DNA of 9,637 nt from an uncultured Clostridia bacterium. GTDB lineage: Bacteria; Bacillota; Clostridia; Christensenellales; Borkfalkiaceae. The translations under genes were made by a program, and so were the position numbers. The notes beneath the pieces were generated by a model. That model ran no database searches. It had not been told where the DNA came from and saw nothing but the letters and a program-made list of their open reading frames with translations. This document shows positions 1-6,487 of this stretch, piece after piece. The stretch's first letter is position 1. The number at the start of each line of letters is the position of its first letter. Location of the stretch: NCBI GenBank assembly GCA_947629225.1, contig CANRCY010000049.1, forward strand, positions 1-9,637, read 5' to 3'.

Positions 1-1
1 C

Positions 2-1633
2 GCCGAGCTCAACGCCCGCCTCGAAAAGTATCGCATGGTCAGAACGTTTCTGATTTTGCTCATCGTCGTGGGAGCGGCTCTGTTCTTGTCGCTCGCGGCT
101 CTTCCTGCGGGTGGAAACCCCGTTATCATCGCCATACTCTCCCCGATCGGGGCGGCGCTTATCGTTACGGGAGCTGTCGTGCTCTCCAAAAAACTCTCCC
201 CCGTCCTCAAACGGGCGGAACGCAAGAAGGGGGAGCATGCCGCCAAAGCCCAAGAACTCTTGCGCGAGGCGTGGAAACAGATGGAGCCCCTCAACGAGCT
301 CTTCGAGGGGAACGTCACCAAAAAACTCATCCGCGAGACCGTCCCCCTGCTCCGCCTCGACGACTATTTCGACATGCGCCGCTACGACTATCTCAACGGC
401 AAATACGGGTACGGGAAGTACGACGATCCTTCCCGCTCCGTGATCGGCATTCTCACGGGGGAGATCCTCGGCAATCCCTTCGTCGAGGAGCGCGAACTCG
501 TGCACACGATGGGCGTTTTTACCTATACGGGTTCGCTCGTCATCTCGTGGACGACCTCTTACGTCGATTCGGAAGGGCACCTTCACACCCAACACCATAC
601 CCAGACGCTCACCGCTTCCGTCACCAAGCCGAAGCCCTATTACAGCCGCACGACCCGTTTGATCTACGGGAACGACGCCGCGCCCGACCTGCATTTTTCC
701 CGTTATCCCGCCCATGCGGAGGATCTTACCGAGAAAGAGCGCGAGCGCAAAGTGAAGAAGGGCGTCAAAAAAATCCGCAAAAAGCAAAAGGAAGCGATGG
801 AGCGGGGCGGCGCATTCACCGAGCTCGGGAACGAGGAGTTCGACGTGCTCTTCGGCGCGCTCGACCGCGACAACGAAGTGCAGTTCCGCCTGCTCTTTAC
901 CCCCCTTGCGCAGAAGAATCTCCTTGCCCTCATCAAGGACGAAAAGGGATACGGGGACGATTTTTCGATGAGGAAGGACGGGTGCCTCAACTACGTCTCG
1001 TCCGAGCATTCGGCGCAGTGGGACATGGAGGAACGGCGCGACCGCTTTCCCTCGTACAGCATCGACCTTGCGCGGCAGGGGTTCCTCTCCTTTAACGAGG
1101 ACTATTTCCGCTCCCTCTACTTCGACCTCGCGCCCCTGCTCTCCATTCCGCTCTATCAGCAGCACAAGCCTGCCGAATATCTCTACCGCGACGACTACCC
1201 CCGCCGTTTCACCCGCATGGAGACGGAGTACGCCGTCAACCACATGGACCGCTCCTGTTTCGCGCCGCTCTCTGCGGCGACGGAGAGCATTTTGAAGACT
1301 TCCTTCCTCTCCCGCGACGGGGAGAGCGACTGCGTGCGCATCACCGCAAATGCCTACGAGGCGCACGAGCGGGTGGACTATGTGCCCGTGTTCGGCGGCG
1401 ACGGCAGGACGCACGAAGTCCCCGTTCCGTGGACGGAATATCTGCCCGTGTCCGAAACGAGGACGGTCAAGCTGAAAGAGCTCGGGCTTTCGGACAGGGA
1501 ATTTGCCCGCTGCGGGCTTGCGGGCGCGCTCGGGCAATACGGCGGCTACGGCTACGGGCACGGCATTCTGTGCTGTGTCGTCGGCGAGGATGACGACTCG
1601 TTCGACGAGACGGTCGGCAAAGAACTCAAATGA
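2..1633 (+). CDS. Large LemA-associated membrane protein (DUF3137-like), 5' partial
   Basis: The frame is open from base 2, reading AELNARLEKYR before the first ATG at 35. That ATG has no Shine-Dalgarno site, so the true start is probably left of the window. Counting from the ATG, two hydrophobic helices (about residues 5-23 and 29-50) are followed by a large soluble part. A lysine/arginine-rich segment lies at about 232-257 and a Gly/Tyr-rich stretch precedes the acidic C-terminus. The segment around NEEFDVLFGALDRDNEVQFR, leading into LLFTP, resembles the core of DUF3137 proteins. From memory, proteins of this shape (with motifs like SVTKPKPYYS and YGNDAAPDLHFSR) sit beside lemA in Mollicutes and some Clostridia. 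The lemA gene follows after 54 bases with no terminator between, so co-transcription is likely. Function is unknown; a membrane-anchored partner of LemA is inference from position. The family name is less certain than the gene itself. Confidence 0.85.
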   Translation, partial: AELNARLEKYRMVRTFLILLIVVGAALFLSLAALPAGGNPVIIAILSPIGAALIVTGAVVLSKKLSPVLKRAERKKGEHAAKAQELLREAWKQMEPLNELFEGNVTKKLIRETVPLLRLDDYFDMRRYDYLNGKYGYGKYDDPSRSVIGILTGEILGNPFVEERELVHTMGVFTYTGSLVISWTTSYVDSEGHLHTQHHTQTLTASVTKPKPYYSRTTRLIYGNDAAPDLHFSRYPAHAEDLTEKERERKVKKGVKKIRKKQKEAMERGGAFTELGNEEFDVLFGALDRDNEVQFRLLFTPLAQKNLLALIKDEKGYGDDFSMRKDGCLNYVSSEHSAQWDMEERRDRFPSYSIDLARQGFLSFNEDYFRSLYFDLAPLLSIPLYQQHKPAEYLYRDDYPRRFTRMETEYAVNHMDRSCFAPLSAATESILKTSFLSRDGESDCVRITANAYEAHERVDYVPVFGGDGRTHEVPVPWTEYLPVSETRTVKLKELGLSDREFARCGLAGALGQYGGYGYGHGILCCVVGEDDDSFDETVGKELK

Positions 1634-1687
1634 CCGCAGGGAGACAATCCCGCGGCGTCTCATAAAATTATCTCGGAGGAAAAAAAG

Positions 1688-2359
1688 ATGGCAAACGAAC
1701 TCAACGAAATGGACGCGCCCGAACTCGAAGCGGGCAACGACGTCAAAGTGATCGCAAAACAGCTCCCCGTCACGGTCGGAGCGGGCTCCAAGGTGTTCGA
1801 CGTCATGTGGTGGTTTTTGCCGCCCGTGATTGGCGGGGTCGTCTGGCTCATCATGAAGCGGAAGGCGAAGAACTACTTCCAACAGCTCCAACAGAAGATC
1901 CAGCACGACGCTTCGCAGATCGACAACTACCTCGAACAGCGGGTGCAGATCTTGCAAAACTGCGCGAAATTGCTCGATAAGGCGATCGACCTCGACAAGG
2001 AGACCTTCACCAAGATCGCGCAATACCGTAGCAAGACGGGCGCGGAAGGGGACAGCGCGAGAATGGAATATTCCGAGAGGGTGGAATCGCTCGCCCGCTC
2101 GGTGAACATCGCCTTCGAAAACTATCCCGACCTCAAAGCCCACCGCGAACTTGCCGACGCCATGCAGCAGAACTCCTATTTGCAGAGGGAGATTACTGCC
2201 GCGCGCGAAGTGTATAACGACACGGTGAATACGTGGAACCGCGAGATCTTCTCGTGGCCCACGAAGCAGATCGTCGCCGCCAAAGAGGGCTACACGACGC
2301 GCATTCCCTTTGTCGCCGACAAGGAGACGAAGGAAGCGGCGCGGGGCGTGTTCTTCTGA
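1688..2359 (+). CDS. lemA: LemA family protein
   Basis: This 223-residue protein has a short polar N-terminus, one membrane helix at about residues 37-58 (VFDVMWWFLPPVIGGVVWLI), and then a long alpha-helical region rich in Gln, Lys and Glu. The helical part matches the LemA pattern: a SQIDNYLEQRVQILQN-like segment, a YPDLKAHREL motif, and ITAAREVYNDTVNTWNREIFSWP near the C-terminus. LemA proteins are membrane-anchored helical bundles of poorly known function; some are linked to antigen presentation or envelope traits. The membrane segment sits about 35 residues further in than in typical LemA proteins, where it is N-terminal. The start is supported by GGAGGA at 1675-1680, seven bases before the ATG. 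A small inverted repeat (GAGAC/GTCTC, 1641-1661) lies in the gap after the upstream gene. The C-terminus abuts a strong terminator. Confidence 0.93.
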   Translation: MANELNEMDAPELEAGNDVKVIAKQLPVTVGAGSKVFDVMWWFLPPVIGGVVWLIMKRKAKNYFQQLQQKIQHDASQIDNYLEQRVQILQNCAKLLDKAIDLDKETFTKIAQYRSKTGAEGDSARMEYSERVESLARSVNIAFENYPDLKAHRELADAMQQNSYLQREITAAREVYNDTVNTWNREIFSWPTKQIVAAKEGYTTRIPFVADKETKEAARGVFF

Positions 2360-2369
2360 AAAAAGCGCA

Positions 2370-2402
2370 AAAAAACGGACGGGTCGTTCCCGTCCGTTTT
2401 TT
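2370..2402. terminator. Bidirectional rho-independent terminator
   Basis: A perfect 14-bp inverted repeat (AAAAAACGGACGGG at 2370-2383 and its complement at 2389-2402) encloses a five-base loop, TCGTT. The GC-rich core is flanked by A6 on one side and T6 on the other, so it gives a U-tract on either strand. It lies 10 bases after the lemA stop and 4 bases after the stop of the convergent hydrolase gene, and should end both transcripts. Confidence 0.93.
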
Positions 2403-2406
2403 CAAA

Positions 2407-3498
2407 TCAGTCTCTGTCGTCGCGGATGCGGAAGAGGGAGCGCACCCAGATCTTCATCAAATCCTTGCCGCCCGTCCGCATCATCTCCTTCTCGTCGTCG
2501 GGAAGAGAGCGGAACGCCTCCCGCATGCCGCGGAGTTTTCTCAGCCCGTCCGTCGTAAATTCGGGCACTTTCTTCGCCCCGCTCCCCTCGATCACGGTGA
2601 AGAGGGCGTTTACGAACTTTCTGCGCTCGCTGTCGTTCATGCCGTCGATCCAGTTGCGCAGGGTCGTGTCCATCAGTTTGGAATTGCCCGTCGTTTCGGG
2701 CAGTTCGGTAAAGCTCTTCTCGTCCTCGACTCCCCAAGCAAAGGCGTTGTGCTGTCCGATCAGAACGCTCCTGCTGAGCACGACCTTGTAGCTGTCCGAA
2801 TGGTGGAGCAGAATGCCGATGAGGGAGTCGTGCGGAATGGTCTTGTGCACGCGGTCGGCAATGGCTTTGTAGCCCTCCGTTTCGAATACGCTCTCGCGGA
2901 AGCCCGGACCGTCGTGGTTATAGATGTCGGTAATGCGTTCCCGCACCTCGGCGGGGGCGTTGATGCAGGCGTAGAGGGTGAGGTTTCCGCCCTTGCTGTG
3001 CCCGCCCACGACGAGCGGAACGTCCGTCTTCGAAGCGACGTCGAGCAAGTACTCTTCGGCGATCTTCTGCGAAGGGATTCGGGTGCGGAACGCCATGTTG
3101 AAATCTTCCTTCCAGCCGAGAATGGTCACGTCCGTCCCGCGGTAGCAGACGTACGCCCCGCCTTCCCAGAAGAAGGTCATGGCGGCAAAGCGGATTTCGC
3201 GGCTCTCGTCGTTGCGTTCGCGGAAATATCCCACCTTCACGCCGCCGAACCGCCTGCTCAGCGCAACGGCTTCGAGGAGCTTGCGGTTGCTCTTGGGGAA
3301 GAAGGTATCTTCCGTCAGACGGGAGATATACTCTTCGCTCGAAAGTTCGCCGAGTTTGAACTTGGGAGACGTATAACGGACGATCCCCGAATAGTTCAGA
3401 TAAGAAAGTTCGGAAAAGACGAGGCTGTCTACCTCGTTCAGAGGACGCTCCGAAAAGGGCGTGTCGCCGTACGTCTGCACATAGCCGATGATATTCAT
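2407..3498 (-). CDS. Mbeg1-like / DUF2974 alpha/beta hydrolase (lipase-like)
   Basis: This 363-residue protein has no signal peptide. It carries the nucleophile elbow GHSKGG at residues 166-171 (Ser168), preceded by the hydrophobic strand VPLVVG. The segment AYVCYRGTD (about 115-123) and the later NHDGPGF motif (194-200) are typical of DUF2974/Mbeg1-like proteins, a lipase-related family common in Firmicutes. QHNAFAWGVED at about 249-259 may contain the catalytic His (His250); this is inference. The substrate is unknown; an esterase or acyl-lipid hydrolase is the likely class. The start is supported by AAAGGAG (3505-3511), six bases before the ATG. It lies 51 bases after the methyltransferase gene on the same strand but has its own promoter. 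Transcription ends at the terminator shared with lemA. A long antisense frame across it is a codon-bias shadow. Confidence 0.9.
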   Translation of the reverse strand: MNIIGYVQTYGDTPFSERPLNEVDSLVFSELSYLNYSGIVRYTSPKFKLGELSSEEYISRLTEDTFFPKSNRKLLEAVALSRRFGGVKVGYFRERNDESREIRFAAMTFFWEGGAYVCYRGTDVTILGWKEDFNMAFRTRIPSQKIAEEYLLDVASKTDVPLVVGGHSKGGNLTLYACINAPAEVRERITDIYNHDGPGFRESVFETEGYKAIADRVHKTIPHDSLIGILLHHSDSYKVVLSRSVLIGQHNAFAWGVEDEKSFTELPETTGNSKLMDTTLRNWIDGMNDSERRKFVNALFTVIEGSGAKKVPEFTTDGLRKLRGMREAFRSLPDDEKEMMRTGGKDLMKIWVRSLFRIRDDRD

Positions 3499-3516
3499 GC
3501 AAATCTCCTTTGGGGA

Positions 3517-3545
3517 ATTGTATCATATTTTCCGCCGTCCGTCAA
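3517..3545 (-). promoter_or_regulatory. Sigma-A promoter of the DUF2974 hydrolase gene
   Basis: On the minus strand, TTGACG (3545-3540) is followed by exactly 17 bases and then TACAAT (3522-3517), with TGA just before the -10 as an extended -10 element. The predicted transcript start is near 3510, giving a leader of only about 12 bases that begins at the Shine-Dalgarno site. The -35 lies five bases past the end of the upstream methyltransferase gene. Confidence 0.75.
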
Positions 3546-3549
3546 GAGG

Positions 3550-4713
3550 CTATTCGACGCGCAGAATGAGAAATTTGAGATAGCCCGTCTCTTCCGCACC
3601 GAAGAGCACGGGGTGGTCGGGCGCCTGCGAGCGGAGTTCGACCCGCTGCACCCTTCTTCCCGCGCGGAGCGCCGCCTCCGCGACCGCCTTTTCGAAGAGG
3701 GGGAGGGGCACATAGTGGGAACAGGAACAGGTCGCGAGGAACCCGCCTTTCTTTACGAGTTTCAACCCCGAAAAGTTGAGGTCGGAATATCCCCTGCACG
3801 CGTCCTTTGTCTCCGCGGCGCTCTTGCAGAAGGCGGGCGGGTCGAGAATGACGAGGTCGAACTCCCTGCCCTCGGCGCGGAGAGCGCGCAAGACCTGAAA
3901 GGCGTCGCCGCAGACGGTCTCGATGTTGGTGATCCCGTTGAGGGCGGCGTTTTGCGCCACTTGGGCGAGCGCGGAAGGGGAGACGTCCACTGCCGTCACA
4001 CGATCGGCGGCAGTCGCCGCGTTGAGGGAAAAGCCCCCGCTGTTGCAAAAGCAGTCCAAGACCTCTCCCTTGGCGTAGCGGCGCACGGCGGCGCGGTTCT
4101 CCTTCTGGTCGAGGAAATATCCCGTCTTCTGCCCGTGCTTGATGTCGACGGTCATTTTCAGCCCGTTTTCGCAGATCTCCGCCGCGTCGGGCACTTCGCC
4201 GTATAAAACGCCCGTCTCCTCGGGCAAGCCCTCTTTCTTGCGCACGGAAACGTCGGAACGTTCGTAAATCCCCTTGGGCGAAAATTCGCGCACGAGGGCG
4301 TTTACGAGTTCCTTTTTGCGCAGATACATGCCGAGGGAGAGGATCTGCACGGAGAGATAGTCTCCGTACTTATCGCAGATGAAGGCGGGCAAGCCGTCCG
4401 CTTCGCCGAAGACGGCGCGGTAGCAGTTGTCGTAGCCGAGCCCGCGGCGGAAGGCGTTCGCGGCGTGGATACGGGCATAAAAGAGTTCTTCGTTGTCCTC
4501 TTCGTCGCCGCGGAGGAAAATCCGCACGAGGATTTTGCTCGCATGGTTGAGGTAGCCCCGCCCGAGGTACCGCCCTTCGAGAGTGCGCACCGTGGCGAGA
4601 CTGCCGTTTTTGTCCTTTCCTTCGAGGCGGGAGACCTCGTTGGCATATACAAAGGGGCTCCCCGCAAGAATGCGTTTTTCCTCCCCCTTTTTGAGATAAA
4701 CGGTAATGGGCAT
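3550..4713 (-). CDS. rlmI: Class I SAM-dependent rRNA methyltransferase, RlmI/COG1092 type
   Basis: This 387-residue protein starts MPITVYLKKGEEKRILAGSP, matching the N-terminal PUA-like domain (about 1-75) of RlmI-type 23S rRNA cytosine-C5 methyltransferases. The Rossmann domain follows. GQKTGYFLDQKENR (194-207) is a family signature, VLDCFCNSGGFSL (218-230) is the SAM-binding motif I, AVDVSP (241-246) is motif II, DPPAF (291-295) is motif IV, and TCSCSH (328-333) carries the cysteines expected at the active site. Length fits the family. In E. coli RlmI methylates C1962 of 23S rRNA; the exact target here is inferred, and the symbol is by family only. The frame runs upstream to an ATG at 4794, but that extension crosses the promoter and does not look like the family, so the ATG at 4713 is chosen. 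No Shine-Dalgarno site precedes it. Confidence 0.92.
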   Translation of the reverse strand: MPITVYLKKGEEKRILAGSPFVYANEVSRLEGKDKNGSLATVRTLEGRYLGRGYLNHASKILVRIFLRGDEEDNEELFYARIHAANAFRRGLGYDNCYRAVFGEADGLPAFICDKYGDYLSVQILSLGMYLRKKELVNALVREFSPKGIYERSDVSVRKKEGLPEETGVLYGEVPDAAEICENGLKMTVDIKHGQKTGYFLDQKENRAAVRRYAKGEVLDCFCNSGGFSLNAATAADRVTAVDVSPSALAQVAQNAALNGITNIETVCGDAFQVLRALRAEGREFDLVILDPPAFCKSAAETKDACRGYSDLNFSGLKLVKKGGFLATCSCSHYVPLPLFEKAVAEAALRAGRRVQRVELRSQAPDHPVLFGAEETGYLKFLILRVE

Positions 4714-4719
4714 GCGTAT

Positions 4720-4748
4720 ATTATAGCGGAAAGAGTTGACAAAGGCAA
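4720..4748 (-). promoter_or_regulatory. Promoter of the rRNA methyltransferase gene (leaderless transcript predicted)
   Basis: On the minus strand, TTGCCT (4748-4743), a 17-base spacer, and a consensus TATAAT (4725-4720) are present. Six bases separate the -10 from the ATG at 4713, so the expected +1 is the A of the start codon. The -35 sits one base from the -35 of the opposite promoter. Confidence 0.75.
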
Positions 4749-4764
4749 GCGTTCGGGATAGAAT
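4736..4764 (+). promoter_or_regulatory. Rightward promoter for mntP
   Basis: A consensus TTGACA (4736-4741), a 17-base spacer and TAGAAT (4759-4764) form a strong sigma-A promoter. The predicted start is near 4771, about 247 bases before the mntP ATG, so the whole repeat array would be transcribed as leader. No better promoter is visible between the array and mntP. It overlaps the methyltransferase promoter, so the two probably compete for polymerase. Confidence 0.7.
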
Positions 4765-5017
4765 AAATGACGTTCCTTTCGGCATTCGCGGCACGAGCCG
4801 CAGGCGAAATAACGAAGCCGAAGCTCTTTTTGTTTGTCATTTCGACCGAAGCCGAAGCTCTTTTTGTTTGTCATTTCGACCGAAGCCGAAGCTCTTTCTG
4901 TTTGTCATTTCGACCGAAGCCGAAGCTCTTTCTGTTTGTCATTTCGACCGAAGCCGAAGGCGAAGCGGAGAAATCTCAACAAATGACGCGCACCGCGCGG
5001 GAAGACAAAAAACATCT
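4765..5017 (+). other. Long repeat-bearing leader of mntP
   Basis: This gene-free stretch holds, in order: the octamer AAATGACG (4765-4772); a GC-rich segment with the small hairpin GCGGC-ACGA-GCCGC; the 34-bp tandem array; a terminal block GGCGAAGCGGAGAAATCTC; a second AAATGACG (4981-4988); and an A-rich run before the mntP ATG. The two octamers flank the array as direct repeats. AAATGAC is also the complement of the GTCATTT inside every repeat unit. I looked for the yybP-ykoY manganese riboswitch that often precedes mntP and found nothing resembling it. All reading frames here are repeat-derived and not credible as protein. Confidence 0.6.
4814..4960. repeat. 34-bp tandem repeat array, four units plus a partial fifth
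   Basis: Units begin at 4814, 4848, 4882 and 4916, each starting GAAGCCGAAGCTC and ending GTCATTTCGACC; a partial fifth begins at 4950. The period is exactly 34. Units 1-2 read CTTTTTG and units 3-4 read CTTTCTG, so the array grew by stepwise or paired duplication. Because 34 is not a multiple of three, the frame rotates and the peptides (CHFDRSR, VISTEAEAL) are artefacts. There are no unique spacers, so it is not a CRISPR array. The unit resembles a dispersed intergenic repeat I recall from gut Firmicutes genomes. Confidence 0.92.
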
Positions 5018-5614
5018 ATGCAACTATACGAAATTCTACTCATCGGCGTTGCGCTCTCGATGGACGCGTTCGCGGTGGGCATGACAAACGGCATGACGGA
5101 GCCGAAAATGCGCTTTTGGAAGATGCTCATCGTCGCGGGGACGTATGCGCTCTTCCAATTTCTCATGCCCGTTTTGGGGTATTACTGCGGCTACGCTTTT
5201 GCGACCCTCGTTTCCAAGATCGCGCCGTGGCTGGGCTTTGCCCTGCTTGCCGTGATCGGCGGGAAAATGATCTTCGATTTCGCTATGGAGCGGATTAAAA
5301 AACGCCGCGGGGAGGAAACGGTCCCCACGGCGAAGCCCCTCGGTGCGGGGAAACTTCTCTTGCAGGCGGTCGCGACGAGTATCGACGCGCTCGCGGTGGG
5401 AGTGACCCTCCTCGCCGAGGAGACGAGCGTCGGTCTGCCCATGCACGCCGTGCTCTGCGCCCTCACGATCGGCGCAATTACGTTTGCGCTCTCCCTGCTC
5501 GCCGTCTTTTTGGGAAAGAAGATCGGCAACCGCTTTGCGGGCGGAGCGGGGCTCTTGGGCGGGATTATTTTGCTTGCGATCGGGATCAAGATCTTGGTCG
5601 AAGGGCTCTTGTAG
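5018..5614 (+). CDS. mntP: MntP-family manganese efflux pump
   Basis: This 198-residue integral membrane protein has about six transmembrane helices in two homologous halves. Each half carries the MntP signature: SMDAFAVG with Asp16 in helix 1 and SIDALAVG with Asp123 in helix 4, the acidic residues needed for Mn2+ export in E. coli MntP. GGKM (81-84) in helix 3 and a basic cytoplasmic loop (IKKRRGEE) between the halves also fit. It should export excess Mn2+ from the cytoplasm. The frame extends upstream through the repeat array to 4736, but the family begins at MQLYEILLIG, so the ATG at 5018 is chosen. The Shine-Dalgarno site is weak (GGGAAG about 15 bases upstream). The gene is transcribed alone between divergent and convergent neighbours, with a long repeat-bearing leader instead of the usual Mn riboswitch. 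Confidence 0.95.
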   Translation: MQLYEILLIGVALSMDAFAVGMTNGMTEPKMRFWKMLIVAGTYALFQFLMPVLGYYCGYAFATLVSKIAPWLGFALLAVIGGKMIFDFAMERIKKRRGEETVPTAKPLGAGKLLLQAVATSIDALAVGVTLLAEETSVGLPMHAVLCALTIGAITFALSLLAVFLGKKIGNRFAGGAGLLGGIILLAIGIKILVEGLL

Positions 5615-5663
5615 CCCTTTGAACTCCCGCCGCGGTACGATTCGGCGTTATGCCGATTTTTTT
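5601..5663 (+). terminator. mntP terminator region, two weak hairpins
   Basis: AAGGGCT-CTTGT-AGCCCTT (5601-5619) spans the mntP stop codon and is followed by only two to three T. Further on, TCGGC-GTTAT-GCCGA (5642-5656) is followed by seven T (5657-5663), the usual terminator layout though with a stem of only five pairs. The second hairpin overlaps the last codons of the convergent lipoprotein gene. The first might also serve the leftward transcript but lacks a U-tract on that strand. Confidence 0.45.
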
Positions 5664-6343
5664 AACGTAATGGTAAGGGTCGTGTTGTCCGCCGTGGCAG
5701 TGCTGCCAGTGTAGTACTCGTCCGCGTCCTGCTCATAGTCGTATCCCGCGGGAATGCCGCCGAGAATTTTTGCCTTGTATGTTCCCGCCGTGAGCCCGCG
5801 CAACGCATTGTCGAAGCCCTCGGTCTCGGGCGCCATGCTGTACGCCTCGCCCTTGCCGTTCGTCGGAACGGGGAAATCGGTGCAGTTCCCGGGGGTCCCG
5901 TCTTCCTGTATCGAGCACAGTTCCACATGCGCGCCCTTCACGGGCGTTCCGTCGGGATAAACCACTTTCACCGTATAGACGAGCTTCCCGTCTTCGGGAT
6001 TCCATTCGAGCGTCACCGTCTTGTCGCGGTCGCTTGCCGTCGCCGTCACGGGCGTGTATTTGTAGATCGAGGACAAGCCGACGAGGGAAATTTCATACTC
6101 CCCGCTTGCAAGGTCGGCATACGCGCTCCCCTCTTCGTGGGTGGGGTACTCCGTCTTCCCGTCTCCCCATTTCACCTTTACTCCCTGCACGGGTTCGCCC
6201 GCGGGGTCGAGCACGGTCACCGTATAGCGCGCCTTTTCGCCGCCCGTTTCCGTGTTCCCGCCGCAAGAAGCAAGCATACCCGCCGTGCACACAAGGCACG
6301 CCGCCGTCAGGATCATTCCCAGCTTTATCAAAATTTTTTTCAT
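5648..6343 (-). CDS. Two-domain secreted lipoprotein with Ig-like/Cna-B-like repeats
   Basis: This 231-residue protein has a lipoprotein signal peptide: a basic start (MKKILIKLG), a hydrophobic core, and the lipobox LASC with Cys27 as the lipid-modified residue, then a flexible GGNTETGG linker. Two related beta-sandwich-like domains follow. The first, at about 39-113, starts RYTVTVLDPAGEPVQGVKVKW. The second, at about 122-229, starts YTVKVVYPDGTPVKGAHVEL. This pattern matches carboxypeptidase-regulatory-like or Cna-B/SpaA-type folds. The second domain has Cys143 and Cys154, which could pair outside the cell. It should sit on the outer face of the membrane; no enzyme motif is visible, so a structural or binding role is inferred. 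AGGAGG (6352-6357) lies eight bases before the ATG. It has its own promoter, divergent from tex. Confidence 0.88.
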   Translation of the reverse strand: MKKILIKLGMILTAACLVCTAGMLASCGGNTETGGEKARYTVTVLDPAGEPVQGVKVKWGDGKTEYPTHEEGSAYADLASGEYEISLVGLSSIYKYTPVTATASDRDKTVTLEWNPEDGKLVYTVKVVYPDGTPVKGAHVELCSIQEDGTPGNCTDFPVPTNGKGEAYSMAPETEGFDNALRGLTAGTYKAKILGGIPAGYDYEQDADEYYTGSTATADNTTLTITLKKSA

Positions 6344-6367
6344 TTCGAAAACCTCCTGTTCTTCTCT

Positions 6368-6397
6368 ATTTTACCACGGAAGGGCGGATCTTCGCAA
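6368..6397 (-). promoter_or_regulatory. Promoter of the lipoprotein gene
   Basis: On the minus strand, TTGCGA (6397-6392), an 18-base spacer and TAAAAT (6373-6368) are present, with TGG before the -10 as an extended element. The predicted start is near 6361, leaving a leader of about 18 bases that includes the AGGAGG site. Confidence 0.55.
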
Positions 6398-6429
6398 CCG
6401 TTTCCGTTTGTCTGCGTGGGAAATTTTTC

Positions 6430-6458
6430 TTGCAATGCTTTTTCTTTTGTGATAAAAT
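6430..6458 (+). promoter_or_regulatory. Promoter of tex
   Basis: TTGCAA (6430-6435), a 17-base spacer and TAAAAT (6453-6458) with a preceding TGA form a good extended -10 promoter. The predicted start is near 6465, so the leader is about 23 bases and carries AAGGAG at 6473-6478. It diverges from the lipoprotein promoter, with 32 bases between their -35 boxes. Confidence 0.72.
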
Positions 6459-6487
6459 GTCGTTGAATTGATAAGGAGAAATTATAT

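Noticed and set aside
1641..1668. Possible promoter or attenuator between the first gene and lemA
   Set aside because: TAAAAT at 1663-1668 has no -35 at a proper distance, and the GAGAC/GTCTC stem is only five pairs long with no T-run.
2233..4206. 657-residue plus-strand reading frame
   Set aside because: It lies opposite two well-supported minus-strand genes and overlaps the lemA end, has no family-like motifs, and is a codon-bias shadow in GC-rich DNA.
4714..4794. N-terminal extension of the rRNA methyltransferase to 4794
   Set aside because: The extra 27 residues cover the promoter, have no match to the family, and the predicted transcript starts at 4713.
4814..4960. CRISPR-like array with a 34-bp period
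   Set aside because: The units are contiguous with no unique spacers between them, and no cas genes are in the window.
4736..5017. N-terminal extension of MntP by 94 residues
   Set aside because: It translates the promoter and the 34-bp repeats, and MntP proteins begin at the ATG at 5018.
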